A DNA stretch of 64,000 nt from Bacillus sp. B-jedd. Lineage in GTDB: Bacteria > Bacillota > Bacilli > Bacillales > Cytobacillaceae. A program made the translations under genes and the position numbers. The stretch is taken from contig NZ_CCXR01000001.1 in assembly GCF_000821085.1 (NCBI RefSeq), forward strand, positions 2,625,001-2,689,000, written 5' to 3'. Shown here in pieces: positions 17,860 through 26,348 of the stretch. The stretch's first letter is position 1, and each line of letters starts with the position of its first letter. A model generated the notes under the pieces. The model was given only the letters and a program-made list of their open reading frames with translations, was not told where the DNA came from and did no database searches.

Positions 17860-18807
17860 TTAATATTCCTCCCTGAATTTCCGTGACACATATCCCGCCG
17901 CCCAATTCATCAGGAGCGTAAAGACAAACAGCGTCATCGCTACCGCATACAGACTGTAATAAAGGGTAGTACCGGCTGCCGCTTCCCCGCCAGTCACCTC
18001 AACAATATAGGCTGTCATTGTCTGCATGGACTGGGTAACATCAAATGTGAAGTTTTTTGAACTTCCGCTCGCGATTGCCACAATCATCGTCTCACCAACC
18101 GCACGCGAAACTCCGAGCACAAAGGAAGCAATTATTCCGGACATCGCAGCCGGAATGACGACCCTTCTCGTTACTTCCAGTTTTGTCGCACCGAGGGCAA
18201 GCGCACCTTCCCTCATTGCATTGGGCACCGCATTCATGGCGTCTTCCGAAAGTGAGGCGACCATAGGAATGATCATAATGCCCATCACAATTCCCGGGCT
18301 AAGAATGTTCGTCGGTTCCAAACCGGGAATAAAGGACCGCAACAAAGGAGTGACAAATGTAAACGCAAAGAATCCATATACAATCGTCGGAATTCCTGCG
18401 AGGATTTCGAGTATTGGTTTCAAGGTTTTTCTTAATTTCTCTGATGCATACTCACTTAGAAAGACAGCTGTCATGACGCCGATTGGCACCGCAACAACCA
18501 TCGCGATTGCTGAAGACAGAACCGTCCCCGTTAATAATGGAAGGACTCCGAAAACCGCATCCTTTCCAAGCGGTTTAAGCTTGGTGCCCGTAAAAAAATC
18601 GAAAAAAGAGACTTCTTTGAAGAATAAAACTGTTTCAGTCAACAAGGTGATGACAATCCCTATTGTTGTCAAGACCGAGATAGCGGCAATGCCCAAAAGG
18701 ATTTTTGGTATTAGTTTTTCGATAAAGTTTCCAAAGCTGACAGCCTTTTTCTTTTCAAGTATCTGTCCGCTTATGTTCAGTTTTTTCACCCCAGAAGTTT
18801 TATCCAT
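17860..18807 (-). CDS. pstC: Phosphate ABC transporter permease PstC
   Basis: 315 residues with about six membrane helices plus a cytoplasmic N-terminal stretch. The EAA loop (EGALALGATKLEVTRRVVIPAAMSGI) is present. It pairs with PstA. The ATG at 18807 has AAAGGGG at 8 bases; a GTG at 18825 overlaps that site and is unlikely. It is separated from pstS by a 92-base spacer holding a perfect 13-bp hairpin, which may lower its expression relative to pstS. Confidence 0.94.
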   Translation of the reverse strand: MDKTSGVKKLNISGQILEKKKAVSFGNFIEKLIPKILLGIAAISVLTTIGIVITLLTETVLFFKEVSFFDFFTGTKLKPLGKDAVFGVLPLLTGTVLSSAIAMVVAVPIGVMTAVFLSEYASEKLRKTLKPILEILAGIPTIVYGFFAFTFVTPLLRSFIPGLEPTNILSPGIVMGIMIIPMVASLSEDAMNAVPNAMREGALALGATKLEVTRRVVIPAAMSGIIASFVLGVSRAVGETMIVAIASGSSKNFTFDVTQSMQTMTAYIVEVTGGEAAAGTTLYYSLYAVAMTLFVFTLLMNWAAGYVSRKFREEY

Positions 18808-18851
18808 ACTGTAAACCCCTTTCACCTCTTACAAATCAACCCGTACCAAGG

Positions 18852-18883
18852 CAAAAGATGAGAAAATGGCTTCTCATCTTTTG
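18852..18883 (-). promoter_or_regulatory. Perfect 13-bp hairpin between pstS and pstC
   Basis: CAAAAGATGAGAA and its exact complement are separated by a 6-base loop. No T run follows, so it is not a standard terminator. Position suggests mRNA processing, 3-prime protection of pstS mRNA, or partial attenuation. Confidence 0.7.
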
Positions 18884-18899
18884 GCACTGGGCTCGAGTA

Positions 18900-19853
18900 T
18901 TACTTTTTCAACTGTTGTAGTGCATCCAGGGCAGCTTTTTTATCCTCATCAGACAACGGGGCAAAACCCGTTTCCTTTGCGACATCCTGGGCATTATTCA
19001 TCATATAAACCGCATAATCCAAAACTTCGGCTTTATCTTTAGCATGATTAACATTCAAATAGGTGAAGACCGGACGGGTAAATGCTGCATAGTCTCCGTT
19101 TTCCTTAATCGTTTCCAATGATGGCTCAACCGGGCCTTTGCCAAAATCGACTTTTACAGCGGTCAGCTTGTCTTTATTATTTTCGTAGTATCCATAACCA
19201 AAGAACCCGATTGCGTTTTTATCCTTTGAAACAAGATCCACTAACGTAGAATAGTCTTGCTGGAGATTGATTGCTTCCGGAAGCGGCTGTTCTTCAAGGA
19301 TTTTTTCAAACATAAATTCATAGGTACCGTGGTTTTCATTCGGTCCATATGTTTTGATTGGCTCCTTCGGGAATTCCGGTCTTACGTCAGACCAGTTTTT
19401 CTTTCCTTTTCCTTCTGTGAAAATATCGATGATTTCCTGCTGTGTCAGCTCTTTAGCCCAGTCATTGTCTTTATTGATAACAATTGTGATCCCATCAAGG
19501 GCGACTTTTAATTCCTGAACATCAATTCCCAGTTTCTCGGCTTCCGCCTTTTCCTCATCTTTTATAGACCTGGAAGCATTATTAAAATCTGTTCCGTCTT
19601 TAACAAGGAATTTTTTAAACCCGGCTGATGTACCAGCTCGGCTTACTTCGACAGAAACATCTTCTTGTTCGTTTGTCATGTAGTTTTCAGCCATCTTGGC
19701 CATAAAAGGATAAACAGTTCCTGATCCATCTATGACAACGCTGCCCTCCAAGTTGCCAGCATTGCCCTTTTTGTCTTCCCCTCCGCAGGCTGCCAATACA
19801 GCCATCATTGCGATAAGAATGATTGGTAATCCTAGTTTTTTCATAAGACTCAT
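18900..19853 (-). CDS. pstS: Phosphate-binding lipoprotein PstS
   Basis: 317 residues. The lipobox VLAAC places the lipidated Cys at residue 23, tethering the protein outside the membrane. The phosphate-binding P-loop region DGSGTVYPF and VSRAGTSAGFKKF matches the PstS family, as does the NASRSIKDEE segment. It captures phosphate and delivers it to PstCA. GGGGGT lies before the ATG. It is the first gene of the operon and is preceded by four Pho boxes, so it should be strongly induced by phosphate starvation. Confidence 0.95.
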   Translation of the reverse strand: MSLMKKLGLPIILIAMMAVLAACGGEDKKGNAGNLEGSVVIDGSGTVYPFMAKMAENYMTNEQEDVSVEVSRAGTSAGFKKFLVKDGTDFNNASRSIKDEEKAEAEKLGIDVQELKVALDGITIVINKDNDWAKELTQQEIIDIFTEGKGKKNWSDVRPEFPKEPIKTYGPNENHGTYEFMFEKILEEQPLPEAINLQQDYSTLVDLVSKDKNAIGFFGYGYYENNKDKLTAVKVDFGKGPVEPSLETIKENGDYAAFTRPVFTYLNVNHAKDKAEVLDYAVYMMNNAQDVAKETGFAPLSDEDKKAALDALQQLKK

Positions 19854-19908
19854 GAACGTGTACCCCCTGGAATATGTTTTTCCTTACATGTACAGATTAA
19901 GGGTTGAC

Positions 19909-19947
19909 TGTTAATTGCGTTTTAATTGAGTGTTAATGTTTTGTAAA
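19909..19947 (-). promoter_or_regulatory. Four-repeat Pho box (PhoP-binding array) for pstS
   Basis: On the minus strand TTTACA, TTAACA, TTAAAA and TTAACA occur in direct order, each separated by exactly 5 bases (11-bp period), ending ~55 bases before the pstS ATG. This is the known arrangement for binding of two PhoP dimers in Bacillus. Confidence 0.85.
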
Positions 19948-19982
19948 TTTATCTTTCTTTTTAATGGAGTTTTTTATTCAAA

Positions 19983-20275
19983 GGCTCTATTATCCTTGAT
20001 TGTTGATTTCCACTCCGGGGACATGCTTTCCGCGGGGCGAAGCATCTATCTGTTTTTTCTTCATGAGAAACATCCATGAATTGGCTTCGTGTTGCTTTGC
20101 GACGAGCTGAAGGTTCACTTCCTCGAATAGTCTGTGGCACAGGAGCACTCTTTATGGAGCCTCCTCGGCCTCTTAGACGCCTGTGGGGTCTCCACGTGCC
20201 GCTCCATCCCGCCGGAGTCAGTCCCCTTCGTTCCAATCAACTTCTTGAAAATCAACACTTACCTTTAACTGAGCC
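19983..20275. repeat. ~293-bp interspersed repeat, copy 1
   Basis: The segment begins GGCTCTATTATCC and ends AACTGAGCC; the two ends form an imperfect ~30-base terminal inverted repeat (GGCTC..TT ... TGTTGATTT). It is nearly identical to the outer parts of a second copy at 29464-29948. It holds several internal stem sequences but no protein. It lies between the pbpA terminator and the pstS Pho boxes. Similar non-coding repeats ending in a GTTGATT motif occur widely in Bacillaceae; the resemblance is from memory. No clear target-site duplication. Confidence 0.8.
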
Positions 20276-20288
20276 TATACAAAAATAA

Positions 20289-20335
20289 AAACTGCACCCG
20301 GCTGTCGGTTTGATCCGACAATCGGAATGCAGTTT
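20289..20335 (-). terminator. Terminator after pbpA
   Basis: A long stem on the minus strand: AAACTGCAT..CGATTGTCGG pairs with CCGACAGCCGGGTGCAGTTT, followed by TTATTTTT. Confidence 0.85.
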
Positions 20336-20352
20336 ACTTTGATCATTTTAAA

Positions 20353-22503
20353 TTATTGGCCTGAAGCAGCTTGCTCTTCAGCTGTACCTTCTTTCGGGGT
20401 ATTATTCTCCGCGTTTTCACCGGACGCGCGTTTTTTCTGAAGCTCAAAGTAAGTGTCGAGGACCTTTTTGCCAATTTTAGTATTGGCAGAGTGGCCGCTG
20501 TTCCCCTGGTAGGCCCATGGAATGAGCACTGCCATCGCAACTTCCGGCTTATCAGACGGAGCATAACTGACGAGGCTAAGGTTCATGACCTCAGGTGGGA
20601 TTTTTCCGAATCGGCTCCGTTCAAATCCATCATAAAACGCCTCGGCTGTTCCCGTTTTTCCTGCTGGTCTGTATTTGGCACCCGCAAATGCCCTTGCAGC
20701 TGTGCCGTCGCCCTGCATGACCATCTTGAAACCAGTCTGGACACGTTTCAGCCATTCTTCTTTGCCGTCCAATTTATTCAGGACCTTAGGCTGGATTTCC
20801 TGGATGACTGGTCCGAGTTCCTCCGATTCCATGATCGGCTCCCTGATTTCCTTGACGATATGCGGTTGGACCCTGGTTCCTCCATTCGCTATGGTCGAAA
20901 CGTATTGGGCAAGCTGCATCGCGGTATACGTGTCGTACTGCCCGATGGCAAGGTCAAGCTGCTTGCCATTTTCCAAGGCTCCTGTAAAGCCTGCAGACTC
21001 ACTTGGCAAGTCAATCCCGGTGCGGACACCAAGACCGAATTGAGCGAAAGATTCTCGCATTTTATAAAATGACTTTATATCCATTGGAAGCGGCCGGTGA
21101 GCAACATAATGGCCATTTCCAAGTCTGATTGCAATTTCGAACATATAAACGTTTGAAGATACCTGTAACGCACGCAAGTCGCTGATCGGCCCAAATCCGC
21201 TCCTGCGCCATGATGCTTTTACCGGCGTATCCTTAATATACAATGGCTTGTCAGTAATCACAGAGCCGGGCCTGATTACGCCTTCCTGAAAACCGGTATA
21301 GACGGTCGCCCCTTTTACGGCAGATCCGACATTATAGGATGTCGCGAACGTGCCATAAGCATAATCGCTCCATTCATATTTTCCGGTCGCCGGGTTCTTT
21401 TCCCACTTTTTCCCTGCCATCGCCAGGATTTCACCTGTATAAGGGTTGGTCAGGACAACAAAACCGCGGTCGAGCAGCCTAGTATTTCCACTTCGTTTTG
21501 CTTCTTTCAATTCATCTTCGAGTATTTTCTCCACTGCCTTCTGAAGCTCCATATCAATTGTCAAGACAAGGTCTTTACCGCGTTTTCCTTCTGATATGAC
21601 TTCAGTTCCAAGGATGTTTCCGCCCTTGTCGGTTTTATTCTTGACTTTCGCTTTCTGGCCTTGAAGGACTTCTTCATATTGCTTTTCAATATAGCTGATC
21701 CCTACCCGGTCGTTACGGCTATAGTCCCTGGACAGGTAATAATCGAGCTGTTCCTTCGGTACACCCCTGTCCGAAGTCGTTACGTTGCCTAGAATGGTTT
21801 TTAACGTATCCCCTTGCGTATAATCGCGCTTCCAGTCTGTCGTTGTATCGACGCCTGGCAGTTCTTCAAGATTCTCACTAACTATCGCGAACTCTTCAGG
21901 TGTAACGCCTTCATTTTTTACAATTTGCGCTGACTGGGCATAACCGGAATTGAATTCGCGGAATATCGCGAGTACTTCAAGCTCCGAAGCTGTCAGGCTG
22001 TTTATTTCCTCTTCCGTGACACGATCCACCTGCAGTTTGTATAGCTCTTTATCGGTCAGTTCTTTATTCTCGTACAAATCCCATTCTTTTTTGGTGATCT
22101 TCTTCTTGGCCTCTTCCGGGTGTTTCATCAGCCAGAAGTCTATTTTGTCCCTGACCTGAACCTTTTTAGTATCCTTTTCAATCATACCGGCAAGCTTTTC
22201 GGCAACCTCAAGCATTTCTTCCTGGGTCGTATTCTGGTATTTTGTATAAGTGATGGCATTTAGGGGGGTATTATCTACAATAACTTTCCCATTCCTGTCA
22301 AACATCTTTCCCCGTGGCACCGGGTTTTTCACCGTTACATCCTCAGTCCGCTCAATTTCCCTTTTAAAGTCATCCCCATAAACGATCTGTACAATTCCCA
22401 GCCTGAGAATCAGCATCGAAAAAAGGATAAAAACTGCGAAAAACAATATATTCAGCCTGAACGGAACTAGCGGCCTTTTCTTTTTCTTCTTTTGTGTTAC
22501 CAT
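20353..22503 (-). CDS. pbpA: Class B penicillin-binding protein (PBP2A-like transpeptidase)
   Basis: 716 residues. A single N-terminal membrane anchor (about 18-40) precedes a dimerisation region starting NPVPRGKMFDRNG and the transpeptidase domain. The active-site motifs are present: SAVK (catalytic Ser), SSN and KTG (GKTGTAEAF). The enzyme cross-links peptidoglycan; B. subtilis PbpA acts in rod-shape maintenance and spore outgrowth. The C-terminus is a polar, disordered tail. The ATG at 22503 is preferred over 22521, because homology starts at the basic KKKKKRP segment. Position between pstS and yqgE is as in B. subtilis. Confidence 0.9.
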   Translation of the reverse strand: MVTQKKKKKRPLVPFRLNILFFAVFILFSMLILRLGIVQIVYGDDFKREIERTEDVTVKNPVPRGKMFDRNGKVIVDNTPLNAITYTKYQNTTQEEMLEVAEKLAGMIEKDTKKVQVRDKIDFWLMKHPEEAKKKITKKEWDLYENKELTDKELYKLQVDRVTEEEINSLTASELEVLAIFREFNSGYAQSAQIVKNEGVTPEEFAIVSENLEELPGVDTTTDWKRDYTQGDTLKTILGNVTTSDRGVPKEQLDYYLSRDYSRNDRVGISYIEKQYEEVLQGQKAKVKNKTDKGGNILGTEVISEGKRGKDLVLTIDMELQKAVEKILEDELKEAKRSGNTRLLDRGFVVLTNPYTGEILAMAGKKWEKNPATGKYEWSDYAYGTFATSYNVGSAVKGATVYTGFQEGVIRPGSVITDKPLYIKDTPVKASWRRSGFGPISDLRALQVSSNVYMFEIAIRLGNGHYVAHRPLPMDIKSFYKMRESFAQFGLGVRTGIDLPSESAGFTGALENGKQLDLAIGQYDTYTAMQLAQYVSTIANGGTRVQPHIVKEIREPIMESEELGPVIQEIQPKVLNKLDGKEEWLKRVQTGFKMVMQGDGTAARAFAGAKYRPAGKTGTAEAFYDGFERSRFGKIPPEVMNLSLVSYAPSDKPEVAMAVLIPWAYQGNSGHSANTKIGKKVLDTYFELQKKRASGENAENNTPKEGTAEEQAASGQ

Positions 22504-22653
22504 ATGCCCACACTTCCCCATAAATAATTCATTATCCTTATTCTAGCTGATATTGAATTATTTTTCTATCTGGAACCACTTTCCAATAATTGAAATTCGC
22601 GGCTTGCCGAAGTAATGTTCAGAAGCGCTGACCAATTACATATTCACATGTTT

Positions 22654-23871
22654 TTAAGATGTCGATAAGTGGACTTTCCTAAGGAAAAAATAAATGAAAG
22701 TATGGCCTCCCCCTAGGATTAGAAGCAAAACCGGCAGGCTGTTTTTCCAGTCGAAAACAGTAACCGCAAATAGAAACAGGCTAATTGAAAGGATTCTTCC
22801 CGCATTGAGGAAAACTTCCCTGACAACGATATATTCTACCCGCCTCTCTGCGGCATTCCTACTGGTTCCTATCACATCGTAAGTAATGGACATATAAGGG
22901 ACAAGCAAAATTGGATAAGCAATCGCAATGGAAGCGCCGTACAGCAAAAGTTTTGGAAATGTAACATCTTTAAAAATCAGGAATACGCTCGCATATAGAA
23001 TCATCCCGCCTAATAATATTGCTTTCTTTCTTCGTTTTTTCTTGATAAGCCGCGCTGCCAAATAATAAGCAAGAAAAGAAACCCCGGAATTGATCATACC
23101 GAATGTCCCGAGGGAAAGTTCGCTTCCGGTTGAAAGAAATACATAAACCGAAATAACAAACACAAAAGTTCCTTCCCGAAGCCCCTGAAAAACATGGGCG
23201 TTTGTGATGAGCTTCCAGTTCTGATTTTTCTTTCTTTCCTTGAATGCTTCAATAACGGAATAACTTCCCGATGACGGTCTCCGTTTCAGGAAAAAGCTTA
23301 GTACGACAGCCAAAGAAAAGAGCGTGAGGGAAAGTCCGAAGACTGTCATATACCCTTTGAAGTTTCCAATCCTGGTAATAATGAAACCCGACGTTACCGG
23401 ACCGACCATACCGCCAGCAGAAGAAAGAATACCCATGAACCCATTAAAAAAATCCCTTGTATCCGGCTCTGTAATTTCAAACGTCAACAAATTAAATGCC
23501 AGCCAGTAAAAACCATACCCTACCCCCAGGAGGCAGCCAAGAAGGAAAAGGTAGCGTGAAGCTTGCGAACCCGACATCAACACTGCCATATAGAAGAGTG
23601 CCATGAAAATCACGCCTGCACGAAGGACAATCACCCTGTCCACTTTTTTCGCCAATCTTCCAGCAAGGATAAAGGTTAACGGCTGTATGACAACAATAGA
23701 TAAGTTATAAAGCCCGATTTTGGCAAAATCACCCGATTGTTTCCATAGATATATATTCACAAATGTATTTGACAGAGCTACACTCAGTGAATAAAGGCCG
23801 CCCAGTGAAAGGAGCAGCAGCAAATCCCTTGTAAAAGGGATATCGTCCAGCAATTTTATTTTTTTCTTCAT
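22654..23871 (-). CDS. yqgE: YqgE-like major facilitator superfamily transporter
   Basis: 405 residues with 11-12 predicted membrane helices. The loop AGRLAKKVDRVIVLRAG between helices 2 and 3 is the MFS motif A region. The substrate is unknown. The ATG at 23871 has AAAGGGAG at 7 bases; the frame extends 26 codons further without a good start. It lies between pbpA and sodA, matching B. subtilis yqgE. Confidence 0.85.
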   Translation of the reverse strand: MKKKIKLLDDIPFTRDLLLLLSLGGLYSLSVALSNTFVNIYLWKQSGDFAKIGLYNLSIVVIQPLTFILAGRLAKKVDRVIVLRAGVIFMALFYMAVLMSGSQASRYLFLLGCLLGVGYGFYWLAFNLLTFEITEPDTRDFFNGFMGILSSAGGMVGPVTSGFIITRIGNFKGYMTVFGLSLTLFSLAVVLSFFLKRRPSSGSYSVIEAFKERKKNQNWKLITNAHVFQGLREGTFVFVISVYVFLSTGSELSLGTFGMINSGVSFLAYYLAARLIKKKRRKKAILLGGMILYASVFLIFKDVTFPKLLLYGASIAIAYPILLVPYMSITYDVIGTSRNAAERRVEYIVVREVFLNAGRILSISLFLFAVTVFDWKNSLPVLLLILGGGHTFIYFFLRKVHLSTS

Positions 23872-23960
23872 ATGAAAACTCCCTTTGTTCATATCGGTAG
23901 TTTTCAACAGGCTGGCGGTTTCTATACTTTGGAATTCGGAATCCTCCATTTGGGCAAATA

Positions 23961-23988
23961 AAAAAAGGCAGATTCACTCTGCCTTTTT
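23961..23988. terminator. Terminator after sodA
   Basis: AAAAAGGCAGA-TTCAC-TCTGCCTTTTT hairpin 28 bases after the sodA stop, with T/A runs on both sides. Confidence 0.88.
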
Positions 23989-24015
23989 AATACCTATATG
24001 AACAGGCTTTAGAAA

Positions 24016-24624
24016 TTACTTAGCTTCGCTGTAACGTTTAGCCACTTCATCCCAGTTAACGACGTTCCAGAAGCTATTGATGTATTCAGGACGGCGGTTC
24101 TGGTATTTCAGATAGTAGGCATGCTCCCACACATCAAGGCCCAGGATTGGAGTCTTGCCTTCCATCAATGGAGAATCCTGGTTTGGAGTGCTTGTCAATT
24201 CAAGCTCGCCATTATTCACTGCAAGCCATGCCCAACCGGAGCCAAATCTGGTCGTAGCTGCTTTTGCGAATTCTTCCTTAAAGTTTTCAAAGCTGCCAAA
24301 TTTGCTTTTTAATGCCTCTGCCAGTTCGCCGGAAGGCTCGCCGCCGCCATTAGGGGAAAGGAGTTGCCAGAACAGGCTATGGTTCGCATGGCCACCGCCA
24401 TTGTTGCGTACAGCTGTCCTTGCGGATTCTGGTACTGCATCCAGGTTAGAGATGACTTCCTCAACTGTTTTTGAAAGAAGTTCCTCATTGCCTTCAAGAG
24501 CATTGTTCAGGTTAGTCACATATGTGTTATGGTGCTTCGTATGATGGATGTTCATGGTTTCCTTGTCAATGTGCGGCTCCAGCGCGTCATATGCGTAAGG
24601 AAGCTGCGGCAATTCAAATGCCAT
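24016..24624 (-). CDS. sodA: Manganese superoxide dismutase
   Basis: 202 residues; converts superoxide to oxygen and hydrogen peroxide. Metal ligands are visible: the first His in [11 protein letters not shown], His in HANHSLFW, and Asp and His in [25 protein letters not shown] and the Gln in that region mark the Mn/Fe class; residues around GGGEPSG fit the Mn form. AGGAGG precedes the ATG. It is monocistronic, with its own terminator and a likely SigA promoter about 180 bases upstream. Confidence 0.96.
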   Translation of the reverse strand: MAFELPQLPYAYDALEPHIDKETMNIHHTKHHNTYVTNLNNALEGNEELLSKTVEEVISNLDAVPESARTAVRNNGGGHANHSLFWQLLSPNGGGEPSGELAEALKSKFGSFENFKEEFAKAATTRFGSGWAWLAVNNGELELTSTPNQDSPLMEGKTPILGLDVWEHAYYLKYQNRRPEYINSFWNVVNWDEVAKRYSEAK

Positions 24625-24808
24625 AATAAATTCCTCCTATGTAATAAATTTGCTTTTTGAATTTTCATAAAGCTTTGCAGGTTTAGATTAACAAAGTTTT
24701 TCTGCTGATTCAAATGAAATGCTCGGAGCTAATCGATACTTTTCCCTTTATAGGAACATTTCATACTTCTCCAATGAATGTTAGTGTCTCGATAAAATTC
24801 GAAAAATT

Positions 24809-24838
24809 GTCATAGTCAGATTTTCCGCGAGTTGTCAA
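24809..24838 (-). promoter_or_regulatory. sodA: Likely sodA promoter
   Basis: The minus strand has TTGACA, an 18-base spacer, then TATGAC. This implies a ~180-base 5-prime leader. The rest of the 316-base gap between sodA and the next gene shows no other recognisable feature except the divergent promoter. Confidence 0.45.
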
Positions 24839-24890
24839 CGATTTATGTCATATTTCCCGCATCAACGTTCCATAATATGTAAAAACCATA

Positions 24891-24919
24891 TTGACATGTT
24901 GTAAGTAATTTTCTTAAAT
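24891..24919 (+). promoter_or_regulatory. SigA promoter of the Fnr-like gene
   Basis: Consensus TTGACA, 17-base spacer and TTAAAT, ending 30 bases before the ATG. Confidence 0.65.
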
Positions 24920-24949
24920 CAAAGTGAGGGAATAAAAGGAGTGGCAGAT

Positions 24950-25645
24950 ATGCTAGATTACAACGTGTCTTTATACAATTTACTTAGCCAATTTTTTGGT
25001 GATAGGGAACCTGTGCAGAAAATGAGAGCAGGGACTGTCATTTTCCATGAGCGGGACTTGGTCGAAAATATCTATGTAGTTTTAAAAGGCAGTGTTGCCA
25101 TTGGCCGTGTACATTTAAGAGGAAAGGAATTCATATTGAAAATATTGAATCCCAGAGAAATTATCGTCGAATACCAGTTATTCAAGACATCATCACGCTA
25201 CCATTACTCCGCCAAGGCACTTTCAGATTGCGAACTGCTTGTCATTAAGCGGGAACAATTCGAAGAGTTCATCTCAAATGATCCTTATGCGATGAGCGCG
25301 CTTGTTACCTGGCTAAGCACATCCTATTTAAAAGCCCAGATGAAATGCCAGGATTTAATAATGAACGGAAAGAAAGGCGGCCTGTATTCGATTTTGATCC
25401 GTCTTTGCAATTCCTACGGAATTCCTACAGACGATGGAATTCTAATTGATTTACCTTTAACACATCAGGAACTGGCCAACCTTACCTATGGGACAAGGGA
25501 AGTTATCCAAAGGAGCCTGAAGGAGTTAAGGGACAAGGGTGTTATCACCTATGATCAGCAAAGGTTCACTGTAAAAAAACTTTCCTATTTAAGAGACGAG
25601 GTCGACTGCCAACATTGTGCCCACGAAATATGCGGATTGAACTAA
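24950..25645 (+). CDS. Crp/Fnr family regulator with C-terminal Fe-S cysteines (Fnr-like)
   Basis: 231 residues. Cyclic-nucleotide-type sensor fold (~20-120), long dimer helix, then a winged helix with LTHQELANLTYGTREVIQRSLKELRDKGVI. The C-terminus has Cys220-x2-Cys223-x4-Cys228. B. subtilis Fnr binds a [4Fe-4S] cluster through Cys227, Cys230, Cys235 and Asp141; here the spacing is the same and Asp135 is in the matching place. An oxygen-sensing anaerobic regulator is therefore likely, but its targets are unknown. The ATG at 24950 has AAAGGAG at 8 bases; a GTG at 24941 overlaps it. Divergent from sodA. Confidence 0.85.
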   Translation: MLDYNVSLYNLLSQFFGDREPVQKMRAGTVIFHERDLVENIYVVLKGSVAIGRVHLRGKEFILKILNPREIIVEYQLFKTSSRYHYSAKALSDCELLVIKREQFEEFISNDPYAMSALVTWLSTSYLKAQMKCQDLIMNGKKGGLYSILIRLCNSYGIPTDDGILIDLPLTHQELANLTYGTREVIQRSLKELRDKGVITYDQQRFTVKKLSYLRDEVDCQHCAHEICGLN

Positions 25646-25648
25646 ATA

Positions 25649-25687
25649 ACCGGCTGCCCGAATCAACGAGGCATGCCGGTTTTTTTC
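25649..25687 (+). terminator. Terminator after the Fnr-like gene
   Basis: ACCGGCTGCC and GGCATGCCGGT form an imperfect stem followed by seven T. Confidence 0.75.
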
Positions 25688-25706
25688 ATTTTGAGTTGCA
25701 AGATAC

Positions 25707-26189
25707 CTATAGCACAGTGAAAAGAAAATAAGCAACCATCCCTGCTTGAATGATTGTTTTTGCGGCAGCCCCACTTATAAATCCTATAACTGAACCGAAG
25801 CCTATTTTCAAACTTTCACTCCATCCTTTTCTGTGGATAAGCAGCTCAGCGACGATTGCTCCAATAAAAGGGCCGATTAGGATTCCCGCAAAAGGAATAA
25901 TAAACGGCCCGACAATCAAGCCAATGGTACTTCCCCAGACAGCCGCTTGCGATCCCCCATATTTTTTTATCCCAAGCATATTAGCAGCATAATCCGCACT
26001 GAACAAGAGGATTGTAAACAGGATTTGTACCGTCCAAAAAAACCAGTTGAATGGTTCAAAGGAGATAAACAGCCCGTAAATTAAAAAACCCGCAAATATA
26101 AAAAGAACACTTGGTATAATGGGGAAAAATATCCCGACAAATGCTATGACAAAGAAAACAATTACGATCCCTAATATAAATGCGTCCAT
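25707..26189 (-). CDS. yqgC: YqgC, DUF456 membrane protein
   Basis: 160 residues with four predicted membrane helices and glycine-rich connecting segments (GPFIIPFAGILIGPFIGAIVAELL), typical of DUF456. The function is unknown. GGGGCGAGG precedes the ATG. It lies between sodA and yqgB as in B. subtilis and converges with the Fnr-like gene. Confidence 0.88.
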   Translation of the reverse strand: MDAFILGIVIVFFVIAFVGIFFPIIPSVLFIFAGFLIYGLFISFEPFNWFFWTVQILFTILLFSADYAANMLGIKKYGGSQAAVWGSTIGLIVGPFIIPFAGILIGPFIGAIVAELLIHRKGWSESLKIGFGSVIGFISGAAAKTIIQAGMVAYFLFTVL

Positions 26190-26348
26190 TACCTCGCCCC
26201 TTTTTTATTTTTCACCTTTACCCATTCCTGAATAATTATATGTCAGCACTAGTTTGTAAGTCATTCAACAAGCATTGATCAATTGTGCTTGTGATTACTG
26301 GAAATGAAGGATAAAATGAAAATGCTGAATTATGTTAGGAGTGTTAGA

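Noticed and set aside
18026..18814. 262-residue plus-strand frame opposite pstC
   Set aside because: Reverse-complement shadow of a hydrophobic gene; no signals or homology.
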